NCBI GenBank assembly: GCA_934630905.1
Contig: CAKTXN010000022.1
Coordinates: forward strand, 1 to 20,623
DNA length: 20,623 nt
DNA from: an uncultured Eggerthellaceae bacterium
Lineage (GTDB): Bacteria > Actinomycetota > Coriobacteriia > Coriobacteriales > Eggerthellaceae
Direction: 5' to 3'
Shown: positions 12,284 to 19,760 of the stretch, in pieces
Layout of the letters: each line of letters opens with the position of its first letter
Position numbering within the stretch: the stretch's first letter is position 1
Position numbers and translations under genes: made by a program
Notes under the pieces: model-generated
Told to the model about the DNA's origin: nothing
Seen by the model: the letters and a program-made list of their open reading frames with translations, nothing else
Database searches by the model: none

Positions 12284-14248
12284 TTGTTCGATTACAAGAA
12301 ACTCGTCCGCAGCTGTGAGAGAAAGCTGATAGCCGAGGTTGACCAACACGGTTCAGCCATCATGAAGGCCCCCCTCTTGAGCGTTTTTATAGGGCCGGAC
12401 GCCTGTGCGAACCGTACGGGTGTTGAGGACGTCTTCAACGCCTGCTGGGAAGGCGCGGCAAACACGCTCCAGTACCTCGAAGGGCCCCAGTACTCAAGCC
12501 AGACCGCCCTGGAGTCCATCAACCGCATGTTGGGCATGCGCGACCAGTTTGCGGCGCGCCGCCATGAGGCCAGCATGGCTGTCTTCTTCGACATGGACGA
12601 CCCCGAATTCGACGACGACTTCGCAAAGCTGTGCGACTTGCCCCAGGTCATGAGCATCGTGTCGGTCAGCATGGTGGTGTTCGCCAACTTCCGTTTTGGA
12701 GCGCACGACTCTGTTCGCCAGCCCGGGGACGTGTACAGCGAACGGCTGGACGCCCTGCTCGGTTGGGCGCGAGAGGCGCAGCAAACCTCTCCCAACTACG
12801 CCATCAGGGTTATATGCCTCTCCGACGTCACCGACAGCGGGTTTTTGGACGAGACGGAACGCAAAGACAACTACCGCATCGGCTGCGACGTGATGGTCGT
12901 GCTCAACAGCGTGACGCAGGCCGGCAAACATCTGGGAGGAGCGCTGCAGCAGGTATTGCTGGAGAATCCCTGCTGCAGCGTATTGTATCGTTCCACCGGC
13001 AAGAACAATGCGGCCATCGTGGCGACGGTCTTGGACAAGCTAGTCGAGGGGCTTCAGGCCCACAGCCGTGCACTGTCTTCGGACACGCGCCTGGCGAACA
13101 GAATTGACCCCGATGACCCCCAGCGTTTCTCGGGCTTCCTCGGCGAGCACTACCGGCGCATTGCGTCCGGCCTCGCGCAAAGCGCGTACAGCGCGTTGCC
13201 GTTTCTGCCCTACACCCAAGCCGTTGAGGAGCTTGATGCGTCCTTCCAACCCAAGAAGGTGCTGTTCGCCAAAGTTCCCAAAAAAATCGCCCCCACAGAG
13301 AGGTGCCGTCTAACCGACGAAGCGCTTCTCTCGCTGACCGGGCATGAAGACGACCCCGATTTTATGGAGCTGTTTTGCCAGCGGTACTGCGACGGCGAAG
13401 CCCGCCTCGGCCGTCACGGCGTCGAAGCCTCCAATCTCAGACATGAGTTCAAGCAAATGCTTGCACGGAGCTTCAGCTACGTCGAGATGAGGGAGTGGTT
13501 CAAAGAGAAGGCTGACGAACTCGCTAGCGGTTCCGCGAACAGGCGCGCATCCGACATTGACGCGCCATACCTGCTGGCCGACGACCCCGAAGCGCCGCAG
13601 CGCATCGCGGTCTGCGCCGATTACACCGAATGCCTTGCGGTGGGCATCGAGCTTACATGCAGGCACGAGGCGGTCTCGGGTTACATGACGGACTGTTTGG
13701 TGCAGGCCCTGCGCGAGCTGGGCGATGCGGCACAGGCGTTTGCCGACGAGGTCGAGCGGTTCGGTTTGCGCGACAGGGACAGGATACCCACGGCGATTAA
13801 GAAGGCGTACGGTTCCTACGCCGCCGAGCTGATCGATCGCCATGCCGACGAGCTGTTCGCATCGTTCGTGCCTGTGGGAGGGGAGGGCTTCGCCGACTTG
13901 CTCGAGTCGCTCTATGACACCCTCTTGCGCCTCGACGCGTTGTCGGGCGAACGCGTCTTCACCCAATCGATCAGGGACGACATCGCGTTCATCAACAGGA
14001 ACTCTCCCGAGCTCGGAACGGAAAGCGTCATAGCCAGCTGTTTCAGGGCCGACCAGCTCAGTGCCGCGCGCATGACGCTTTTGGGCGGTTACAGCGTTTC
14101 GAGGGGAGCAAGCTACAGGCTTGTGGGAATCGGCGAGGCGTTTCCCGGCATGGTGGAGGAGGGCGAGGTTGTGTCCGCCCCCTGGAGCGACCGTTTTGAA
14201 CAGCTCACGGTTTACCCCATCGACACGCGCCAGATTGTCTGGAAGTAA
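12284..14248 (+). CDS. Hypothetical protein, alpha/beta N-terminus and helical C-terminus
   Basis: A 654-aa protein that I do not recognise. The start is TTG 12284, supported by AGGAG 5 nt upstream (12274–12278). The first ~250 residues alternate hydrophobic strands (LLSVFIG, ASMAVFFDMDD, SMVVFANF, AIRVICLSD, DVMVVLNS, CCSVLYRS) with helices, as in a Rossmann-like or vWA-like fold. The acidic run DMDDPEFDDD follows one strand. No Walker A or tubulin signature is visible. The remainder is mainly charged helices, with a beta-rich end. No signal peptide or membrane segment, so it is probably cytoplasmic. It follows the tubulin-like gene after 76 nt and lies 14 nt before the next gene, so it is likely a dedicated partner of the system. 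A degenerate nucleotide-binding or tubulin-related fold is possible but not shown by any motif. Confidence 0.85.
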   Translation: MFDYKKLVRSCERKLIAEVDQHGSAIMKAPLLSVFIGPDACANRTGVEDVFNACWEGAANTLQYLEGPQYSSQTALESINRMLGMRDQFAARRHEASMAVFFDMDDPEFDDDFAKLCDLPQVMSIVSVSMVVFANFRFGAHDSVRQPGDVYSERLDALLGWAREAQQTSPNYAIRVICLSDVTDSGFLDETERKDNYRIGCDVMVVLNSVTQAGKHLGGALQQVLLENPCCSVLYRSTGKNNAAIVATVLDKLVEGLQAHSRALSSDTRLANRIDPDDPQRFSGFLGEHYRRIASGLAQSAYSALPFLPYTQAVEELDASFQPKKVLFAKVPKKIAPTERCRLTDEALLSLTGHEDDPDFMELFCQRYCDGEARLGRHGVEASNLRHEFKQMLARSFSYVEMREWFKEKADELASGSANRRASDIDAPYLLADDPEAPQRIAVCADYTECLAVGIELTCRHEAVSGYMTDCLVQALRELGDAAQAFADEVERFGLRDRDRIPTAIKKAYGSYAAELIDRHADELFASFVPVGGEGFADLLESLYDTLLRLDALSGERVFTQSIRDDIAFINRNSPELGTESVIASCFRADQLSAARMTLLGGYSVSRGASYRLVGIGEAFPGMVEEGEVVSAPWSDRFEQLTVYPIDTRQIVWK

Positions 14249-14262
14249 GGAAGAGAAAAGCG

Positions 14263-14940
14263 ATGCCGATTGACAAACTTCCAAGCCGCCTGTATGAGGT
14301 GGCAAACATCCGGTTCGGATACAACGCCAGGGGCGAGCGTTACATTACTTGGGATCGCTCCGGTGACGCGGATGCCTACGTCATCTGCATGGTGCGGGGC
14401 ACGCCGGTCGAGGAGGCAGACCTGGTCGGGTGCCTCGGCGAGGCAAAGCTCGCGCAGCTGTATAAGTCCATGCAGGTCGACGTGCAGCTGGAAGACGGGC
14501 GCACGTGCGCGTTGCACGGTGTCTCCTCGCGCATATTCGACGACGACCCCCTCGTCGTCGTCGAAGCCGATGCACCTATGCTGGCTCAGGTGTGGACGAT
14601 GAAGAAGTCCTACGCTACATACTGCCTGTTTCTGCCGCAGGACGCGCAAAGCCAATGTTGCCTTTTGCCCACTGAGTACGATGTGTCGTTTTTCGCGGGC
14701 AACCCGCAGGCCAAGTCGGTGGACGACAGGCTTTCCGTGCTCAAGGTATCCATCGAAAACGAGGCCGAGTACGAAAACGGCGCCCTCGAGTACCAGGTGG
14801 GCGACAGCGCACCCATTCCCATCCCTCGACGTTGGATCAACCAGCAGATACCGCTCATGATCCGCGATGCGAACCCGCGCGTGGCGGTGCGCCCCTCGCA
14901 AGGCTACGACGCGGCCTATGTCAGGCGTCAGCAATCATAA
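14263..14940 (+). CDS. Hypothetical beta-rich protein with FN3-like N-terminus
   Basis: A 225-aa protein of unknown family. Its start, IRFGYNARGERYITWDRSG followed by DADAYVICMV, has the W…A-x-x-Y-x-V pattern of a fibronectin type III domain (strands B and C); this is a resemblance by eye only. The rest (~100–225) is predicted beta-rich, with few helices (YATYCLFLP, YDVSFFAG, LSVLKVSIENEAEYENG), suggesting a second beta-sandwich. No signal peptide or membrane helix, so it is probably a cytoplasmic adaptor. ATG 14263 follows an AAGGAAGAG-type ribosome site, 14 nt after the previous stop. The next gene begins about 29 nt after its stop. The tight spacing on both sides argues that it belongs to the same functional unit as the GTPase. 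Confidence 0.85.
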   Translation: MPIDKLPSRLYEVANIRFGYNARGERYITWDRSGDADAYVICMVRGTPVEEADLVGCLGEAKLAQLYKSMQVDVQLEDGRTCALHGVSSRIFDDDPLVVVEADAPMLAQVWTMKKSYATYCLFLPQDAQSQCCLLPTEYDVSFFAGNPQAKSVDDRLSVLKVSIENEAEYENGALEYQVGDSAPIPIPRRWINQQIPLMIRDANPRVAVRPSQGYDAAYVRRQQS

Positions 14941-14969
14941 ACGCGCACCCGAGAGGCGATGTGACAACG

Positions 14970-16772
14970 ATGGCAAAAGAACCGATAATGTGTCCCTACT
15001 GCTTCAACACCTTTGCCGACACTCAAACGGTGTTCAGGGCAAAGCGTGCCTTTGAAGAAATCGATCGTGTGATACACGACAGCGACGAGGCACAGGTCCA
15101 GGCGCTGTTTGCTCCCTACGACGAGTATGAGGGCGACGTCGGCGTAGTCCCCGACGGGCTCCATGTCGACAGGGAGCTGGTTGACTTCTGGGCTTTGCGA
15201 GGTGGGGTTGAGGGGTATCGTGTGGACGATCCCGATTGGTATCTCCCGCATATCGACCTCTCATCCCCGGAAGCTTACAAGATGGTGCGAACCACCCCTT
15301 TGGGCAGTGTCGTCCCAGACAAGGATGGGTTTGTACGGGACGCTGATGGGTTTGCGTATCGCGTCATCGAGCGTTACGAGACCATGGCAAGCGAGCCCAT
15401 GGCGCGTCTGTGCCCCCATTGTCACAACCGCCTGCCGCTCAACGACTACGGCAAATACCGCACGGTGTTCGTTGGCATCACCGGTATGACCGGGTCGGGC
15501 AAGACGGTGTACCTCACCCAGCTGCTCGGGTCGCTCCATGCCTATCTCAAGGGTACCGGCTACCACCTCGGGGCTAGCCACCTCGGCGTCGCCCAGATCA
15601 AGGCGCGCGAGTCGCTGCCGGGCGCGACCGACATCTCGGTCATGCGACGGCCCAAGGCGATAAACCTTATCGCCGACGACCCGGCAGATCCCTCCTATAC
15701 GCTCGTTTTTTACGACATCGCGGGCGAGAACTGCGTGGACGCCTACGACGATGACCCCGAGACGCTCAGGCGCAAGGAGAGCGTCGCGAGTTATCTGGGG
15801 CACATGGACGCGCTTATCTTCCTTGTGGATCCCGTGCAGCTGCCGTATCTTTCGGGCGGTATGGGTGGGCTGACGACCGATGTCGGCGAGCTTGTGACCA
15901 AGGCGGTGAACCTGCGCTCGAACAATGTGGCTTCTTCAAGCTGGGATCGGAGCCCTGTGGCGGTCGTGATCAGCAAAGCCGACTTGCCCGAGGTGAGGCC
16001 GCGCCTTGAAAAGGCCATCGGACGCCGGTTCGAAGCCGTTGGCAGCACGGACGCACAGGGGATGCCCTACTGCGGGTTTCCCCGTGACGAATACGTTCCC
16101 ATCAACACGGGGCTGCACGAAGTGTTCCGCACGCGCATCCCCGACGTGGAGGAAAAGCTGTCCGCATTCAAGACGCGCGGGTATTTCGCCGTGTCGGCGT
16201 TGCGGCAGGGCGTGCGTACCCGTATCAGAATGCATTCCAACACATACCTGCTCTCTGAGGAAGACGCCGAACGCGTGAAGGCGATGCGCCAATGGCTGTC
16301 TGGCTGGGACAAGCGCTCGGTCGAGGACAGGGCTTACTACGACGGGGGCAAACCGGGCCAACGCGTGGCAACCTGCCCTATCGTCCGTTTGTCGGATGGC
16401 TCGGCCCTCGTCATGGACATAGACAAACGCAGCGGCGAGTTTTCCTCCGTCGTGACCGACATCGTGGCAAGCAAACTGTCCGAACAGGGGGCAGGGGGTT
16501 TCATGGACGATGGGGGCCAAGTCAACCTCACAATAGCCGACATCATTTCCATTCCCGCCGAGAGCATCGCCTTGGACGGGCAGAGCCTCAGGATAGAAGA
16601 GCCGCTGAAGTGGATTCTTTGGCAGCTCGGGATCATCGCCATGCCCCAGCCGTGCGTTGCGCAGCCGACGTACCCCTTCTTGTGCAGTGCGCGCCGGCGT
16701 CGCGAAATCGACGAGGAGTATCAACGGGAGAGGGCCGACGTCGCGGAGCGGTTCTACGGTTGCGAGGAGTAA
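14970..16772 (+). CDS. P-loop GTPase with zinc-binding CxxC pairs (DO-GTPase-like)
   Basis: A 600-aa protein from ATG 14970. GTPase motifs: Walker A GMTGSGKT (172–179), Walker B/G3 DIAG (249–252, in VFYDIAGEN) and a G4-like SKAD (335–338, in VVISKADL). These place it in the TRAFAC-type GTPase class and resemble the 'double-GTPase' (DO-GTPase) families found beside GTPase-associated proteins. Before the G domain, CPYC (8–11) and CPHC (148–151) make two cysteine pairs, probably one split zinc ribbon enclosing a ~135-residue insert. A long segment between G4 and the C-terminus carries further alpha/beta elements. No membrane helix. The reading frame is open upstream to 14832, but that would overlap the previous gene by over 100 nt. 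GTG 14961 (GAGAGG 4 nt upstream) is a plausible alternative start adding three residues. Four nt separate it from the GAP1-like gene. Confidence 0.85.
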   Translation: MAKEPIMCPYCFNTFADTQTVFRAKRAFEEIDRVIHDSDEAQVQALFAPYDEYEGDVGVVPDGLHVDRELVDFWALRGGVEGYRVDDPDWYLPHIDLSSPEAYKMVRTTPLGSVVPDKDGFVRDADGFAYRVIERYETMASEPMARLCPHCHNRLPLNDYGKYRTVFVGITGMTGSGKTVYLTQLLGSLHAYLKGTGYHLGASHLGVAQIKARESLPGATDISVMRRPKAINLIADDPADPSYTLVFYDIAGENCVDAYDDDPETLRRKESVASYLGHMDALIFLVDPVQLPYLSGGMGGLTTDVGELVTKAVNLRSNNVASSSWDRSPVAVVISKADLPEVRPRLEKAIGRRFEAVGSTDAQGMPYCGFPRDEYVPINTGLHEVFRTRIPDVEEKLSAFKTRGYFAVSALRQGVRTRIRMHSNTYLLSEEDAERVKAMRQWLSGWDKRSVEDRAYYDGGKPGQRVATCPIVRLSDGSALVMDIDKRSGEFSSVVTDIVASKLSEQGAGGFMDDGGQVNLTIADIISIPAESIALDGQSLRIEEPLKWILWQLGIIAMPQPCVAQPTYPFLCSARRRREIDEEYQRERADVAERFYGCEE

Positions 16773-16776
16773 GGGC

Positions 16777-19137
16777 ATGAGATTCGAGCAGGCATGCAGG
16801 TTCAGGGCAGAGGGCGGATATCGCGTTGTCAGCAAGTCTTCGGGTGTGACGGGTGCCGATGAGCGCGTGCTCGAGCTGTTTTCCGATGCCATGAACCCCC
16901 TGTTCAACGACACGACCCAACATGTCCTTACCTGCCTTGGCAAAGACGGGCGGGTCGTACTCGCGCTTTCCACCATGGGTAGCGACGCCCACGCTCGCAG
17001 GGCCTTGTTCACCCATGCGGTGTTTGATGCCGCGCAGGACTTCGCAGAAGACCCCGCGTCCCTTCTTAGCGTTCCCCTCGACAGGTTCCGCTGTTTCGAC
17101 GACGCACCCGAGCTTATGGACGCCTTTGAGTGCACATCGGGGAAGTCGGTGCAGGTAGACGAACTGCTTCAGACCTGCGGTATGCAGGCGTGCGAGTTGG
17201 CGGATTTCTGGGAGGCAATCGCCCGGGCGATTGCCTCCGGTGCCACCCTGTGCCTGCGCCTTCCTCATGTTGACGACGGTCCCGAGACAATCCGGGCATT
17301 TGGGTTGCTTGCCTCAGAGGGGTTGCCGGTCTCGTTTCGCAGGCAGCTGTCGTTTTCAAGCGCCTTCGACTGCAGGGTGAGCATGTGCCTGACCGCTTCG
17401 GGCAGGCGCATCGGCGGTGGGCGCATGGTCGACTATCGGGTCGGCGCCCCTGTGGACCCTGTCCACGCAGACGACGGAAAGCCTGCCAGCGAGATGTTTC
17501 ACAGCTTGGCCGTCATGGAAGCCCCTCAAAGACGCAAGACGCTCGGCAATGTCCAGGCCTGGATCGACCGGGCATGCGGCCCGCTCGCAAAGGCAGACGT
17601 GGAGCTGCTGGGCTGCGCCTATGCGCTCTGCCGGCCAGAGGGCCTTGCGGCCGACGATGCGTCGGGCTTGTTCGCAAAACTTGCGTCGTTATCTGACAAA
17701 GACGGCATGGACTGCGCCTTCATCGCCGACGAGCTCGTTGGCGTGCTCTCGTTGCTCAGCGCGAACCTGCAGGGCTATCCCCAAGCCTTGCTCGATGGTG
17801 CCTTCGACTTCTGCCTTGCGAGGGCAGACATGCGCTATGAGGGATACTGTCGGTCATATCTGGGCTTTCTCGACACTGAATCGCTGCGTGCATGCGCGGT
17901 ACGCGTCTGCGAACGGGCAGACGGTGCCTCTCGGGCAAGCCTTGCACGTCGCGTTGCCACCTTGTCTGTGCGCCTGCTTTCTGAGCGTGATGACTGTCCC
18001 GACGACCCTACCCTGATTCGACGCTGCCGCGACGGGTTCGGAAAGCCGGGCAGCGCCGACGAGGCCCTATGCGCCTACTACATCTCAGCCCGCTATCGCT
18101 CGATTGGATTGTCGATGGAGGAAAAGCTCCAAGACATGCAGGAGCTTGCTTGTGAGAACCCCGCGCTTCTCCAGGCGGTCAGCGTATGGGTGAGGTCGAG
18201 CGAGGAATCGAGCGCGCGTGACATCCGCACTGCGTTGGGCAAAAAGCAGGTTGGGGAGCAATTGAGCCAGGCTGCCTCGTTCGAAGAGCTTGCGACGGCC
18301 ATAGACCACGCGCTTCAGTGCGGTTGCAACGACGGGGCAGAGGCGCTGGCATGCGAGCGCTTTGTGCACCTGTGCGCCGACGAGCTTGCCTTCGCCGCCT
18401 CAACAAGCCAGGCCGCCGAGATGGTGCGGTCCCGGCTGGCTTTCCTCAAAGACTTTGGGTTGTCCGAACGGAGTTACGAGCGTACGCACAATGCCGTCGT
18501 GGGGTTGTTTTGGGACAAGGTTCCTTGCAGCGAGTTGCTCTGCAGCCAGGCTCGCCGGGCTGAGTTCCTCGCATGCCCTGCCGACATCGGCGCGACGACT
18601 CGGGTGAAGCACCGCCTGTGCCAGGCCTGGGACTGCATCGCCGACGCCGTCATGACGGGGTGCGACCCCTCTGAAGGATGTCGCAGGCTCGTTGACATCC
18701 TTTGCAACGCAGGTTTGCCCAGAAGCGAGACCACGAGGGCCGCAAATGCGATTCTCAAAATCCTGCAATGCGGGCAGGTGGCCTTTTCTTGGGAACTTGT
18801 CGTCGTTGCCGCCGAAGTGAAGGCAGCAGACTCGACCCCCGAGGCTTTTGCCGAGTCTTTGATGGGCTGCCTGGAGTCTGTGGGCCGTTGTCCTGGCAAC
18901 CAACCCGAAGCCAACATAGCCGGCTCTGCCTTTTTGACGCAGGAGCTTCTTGCCCGGCGCAAGGAGATAAAGCGCGCGGCGCGGGGCTGCTCGAATGACC
19001 GTGCCGTCGAGGTCCTTCTTCGCGGCCTTGCCGACGCCGGCACCCGACGGGAGTCGTCCAGATCGCAGGCGGCCTATGAGCCAGGCCACCTCAAGACGCA
19101 TGAGTCCCTTTTCGGCGCCTTTCGAGGACGACGCTGA
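16777..19137 (+). CDS. GTPase-associated protein 1 (GAP1)-like protein
   Basis: A 786-aa cytoplasmic protein from ATG 16777, with GAGGAG at the end of the upstream gene as its ribosome site. The open frame extends 40 codons further upstream, but that would lie inside the GTPase gene. The N-terminus reads GGYRVVSKSSGVT (13–25), then VVLALSTMG and RRALFTHAVF (74–83). This is the layout of the GAP1 N-terminal domain ('…GF.V.A.SPGVT… R..YFAHALV'), a family named for its place next to GTPase genes. The rest is mainly cysteine-rich alpha-helix with no catalytic motif I can see, and could be a scaffold. It follows the GTPase by 4 nt, so the pair is almost certainly translated together. The GAP1 assignment is from motif memory and needs a profile search. 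A perfect 28-bp palindrome lies in the coding sequence. Confidence 0.8.
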   Translation: MRFEQACRFRAEGGYRVVSKSSGVTGADERVLELFSDAMNPLFNDTTQHVLTCLGKDGRVVLALSTMGSDAHARRALFTHAVFDAAQDFAEDPASLLSVPLDRFRCFDDAPELMDAFECTSGKSVQVDELLQTCGMQACELADFWEAIARAIASGATLCLRLPHVDDGPETIRAFGLLASEGLPVSFRRQLSFSSAFDCRVSMCLTASGRRIGGGRMVDYRVGAPVDPVHADDGKPASEMFHSLAVMEAPQRRKTLGNVQAWIDRACGPLAKADVELLGCAYALCRPEGLAADDASGLFAKLASLSDKDGMDCAFIADELVGVLSLLSANLQGYPQALLDGAFDFCLARADMRYEGYCRSYLGFLDTESLRACAVRVCERADGASRASLARRVATLSVRLLSERDDCPDDPTLIRRCRDGFGKPGSADEALCAYYISARYRSIGLSMEEKLQDMQELACENPALLQAVSVWVRSSEESSARDIRTALGKKQVGEQLSQAASFEELATAIDHALQCGCNDGAEALACERFVHLCADELAFAASTSQAAEMVRSRLAFLKDFGLSERSYERTHNAVVGLFWDKVPCSELLCSQARRAEFLACPADIGATTRVKHRLCQAWDCIADAVMTGCDPSEGCRRLVDILCNAGLPRSETTRAANAILKILQCGQVAFSWELVVVAAEVKAADSTPEAFAESLMGCLESVGRCPGNQPEANIAGSAFLTQELLARRKEIKRAARGCSNDRAVEVLLRGLADAGTRRESSRSQAAYEPGHLKTHESLFGAFRGRR
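17211..17238. repeat. Perfect 28-bp palindrome inside the GAP1-like gene
   Basis: Two 14-base arms, GGAGGCAATCGCCC (17211–17224) and GGGCGATTGCCTCC (17225–17238), are exact reverse complements with no spacer. It encodes EAIARAIAS, so coding constraint alone partly allows it (repeated AIA), but full identity in all third positions is unexpected. It could extrude a cruciform, be bound by a dimeric protein, or mark an old inversion or recombination junction. Confidence 0.9.
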
Positions 19138-19190
19138 AGAGGGAGACGTTTTTTATTCAGCTTGACAGCACGAGAAGGAGTCAGCGCACG

Positions 19191-19622
19191 ATGAAATGCC
19201 CTAATTGCGGACAGTCGGTTTTGCCCAGTATGAAAGCATGCCCCTATTGCAGCGCGCTTTTGAGCGCTACCTGCGACGGTGCAGACAAGGACCGTCTGCA
19301 AGGAGTGCCGACCCCTTCTGGTAGTCCAAAGGCAACGGGGGGCTGTTTGAGGGCGGTACTCAAAGTGCTGAAGGTCACTGCAATCGTCGTGGCTGCCCTG
19401 TGCACACTCATTGTTGCAATCGCCTTGCTTATGCCGACTCCGCAGCAGAGTGCGTCGCAGAAGGGCTCTGTAGACACGGCCGCAGACGCAGCCTCTGATG
19501 AAAGCGGCTCGGGCCCAACTGTGGAGCCGGAGCAAAACAAGCCTGCGACGCAGCCGTCCTCTACCGCAGGGTCTGTCTCCTCTCCTTCGAGGTTGATCGA
19601 CACGACGACAACTGGGGCCTGA
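19191..19622 (+). CDS. Zinc-ribbon single-pass membrane protein
   Basis: A 143-aa protein. An N-terminal zinc ribbon CPNC (3–6) and CPYC (17–20), in the pattern 'MKCPNCGQSV…KACPYCSALL', is followed by a linker, one membrane helix (~62–81, VTAIVVAALCTLIVAIALLM) and a low-complexity Ser/Thr/Ala/Glu tail of ~60 residues. The basic residues before the helix (RAVLKVLK) put the zinc ribbon inside and the tail outside. ATG 19191 has AAGGAG 10 nt upstream. It lies 53 nt after the GAP1-like gene and closes the block. Its zinc ribbon resembles those of the tubulin-like protein and the GTPase only in kind, so it may dock them to the membrane; that is inference. Longer proteins of this type carry a folded extracellular domain, which is missing here. 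Confidence 0.82.
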   Translation: MKCPNCGQSVLPSMKACPYCSALLSATCDGADKDRLQGVPTPSGSPKATGGCLRAVLKVLKVTAIVVAALCTLIVAIALLMPTPQQSASQKGSVDTAADAASDESGSGPTVEPEQNKPATQPSSTAGSVSSPSRLIDTTTTGA

Positions 19623-19707
19623 GGGCCTTTTGCGTGAGGTTGCACGCTGGCGGCTTTCAACTCCCTTGCGAGTATCTGGGCTTTATATGTATGCCGCCCG
19701 GCGTGGG

Positions 19708-19713
19708 TAGAAT
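19708..19713 (+). promoter_or_regulatory. Possible -10 box for dnaJ
   Basis: TAGAAT matches the TATAAT consensus at five of six positions. It sits about 48 nt before the dnaJ TTG and would give a leader of ~40 nt. No good -35 element is found 16–18 nt upstream (the stretch there is ATATGT-like). The 138-nt gap holds neither a CIRCE operator nor a clear HAIR-type inverted repeat, so heat-shock control cannot be read from it. Confidence 0.3.
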
Positions 19714-19760
19714 AAAGCGAGCGTTTTTTCTTTACCTGCTACTTGAGGAGTTAGGTCGTT

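Noticed and set aside
14536..14565. Inverted repeat of GACGAC / GTCGTC codons (11-bp arms)
   Set aside because: It arises from runs of Asp (GAC) and Val (GTC) codons in FDDDPLVVVE, so codon use and composition explain it.
14832..14969. Upstream extension of the GTPase frame to ATG 14832
   Set aside because: It would overlap the 225-aa gene by over 100 nt and adds an Arg/Ala-rich stretch before the conserved MCPYCF start; 14970 (or GTG 14961) fits better.
16657..16776. Upstream extension of the GAP1-like frame to ATG 16657
   Set aside because: It lies inside the GTPase coding sequence; ATG 16777 has a GAGGAG site and starts directly at the conserved N-terminus.
15936..17135. 399-codon open frame on the minus strand across two genes
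   Set aside because: It spans the end of the GTPase gene and the start of the GAP1-like gene in antisense; both sense genes have ribosome sites and motifs, and this frame has neither.
19162..19167. TTGACA as a -35 box for the 143-aa protein
   Set aside because: No -10-like hexamer lies 16–18 nt downstream; that position is GC-rich and falls just before the start codon.
19138..19190. T6 run after the GAP1-like gene as an intrinsic terminator
   Set aside because: No stem of useful length precedes the TTTTTT at about 19150, and another gene follows within 53 nt.
19623..19760. CIRCE or HAIR heat-shock operator before dnaJ
   Set aside because: I looked for TTAGCACTC-N9-GAGTGCTAA and CTTGAGT-N7-ACTCAAG patterns. 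Only the single half-like CTTGAGG occurs, without its partner arm.
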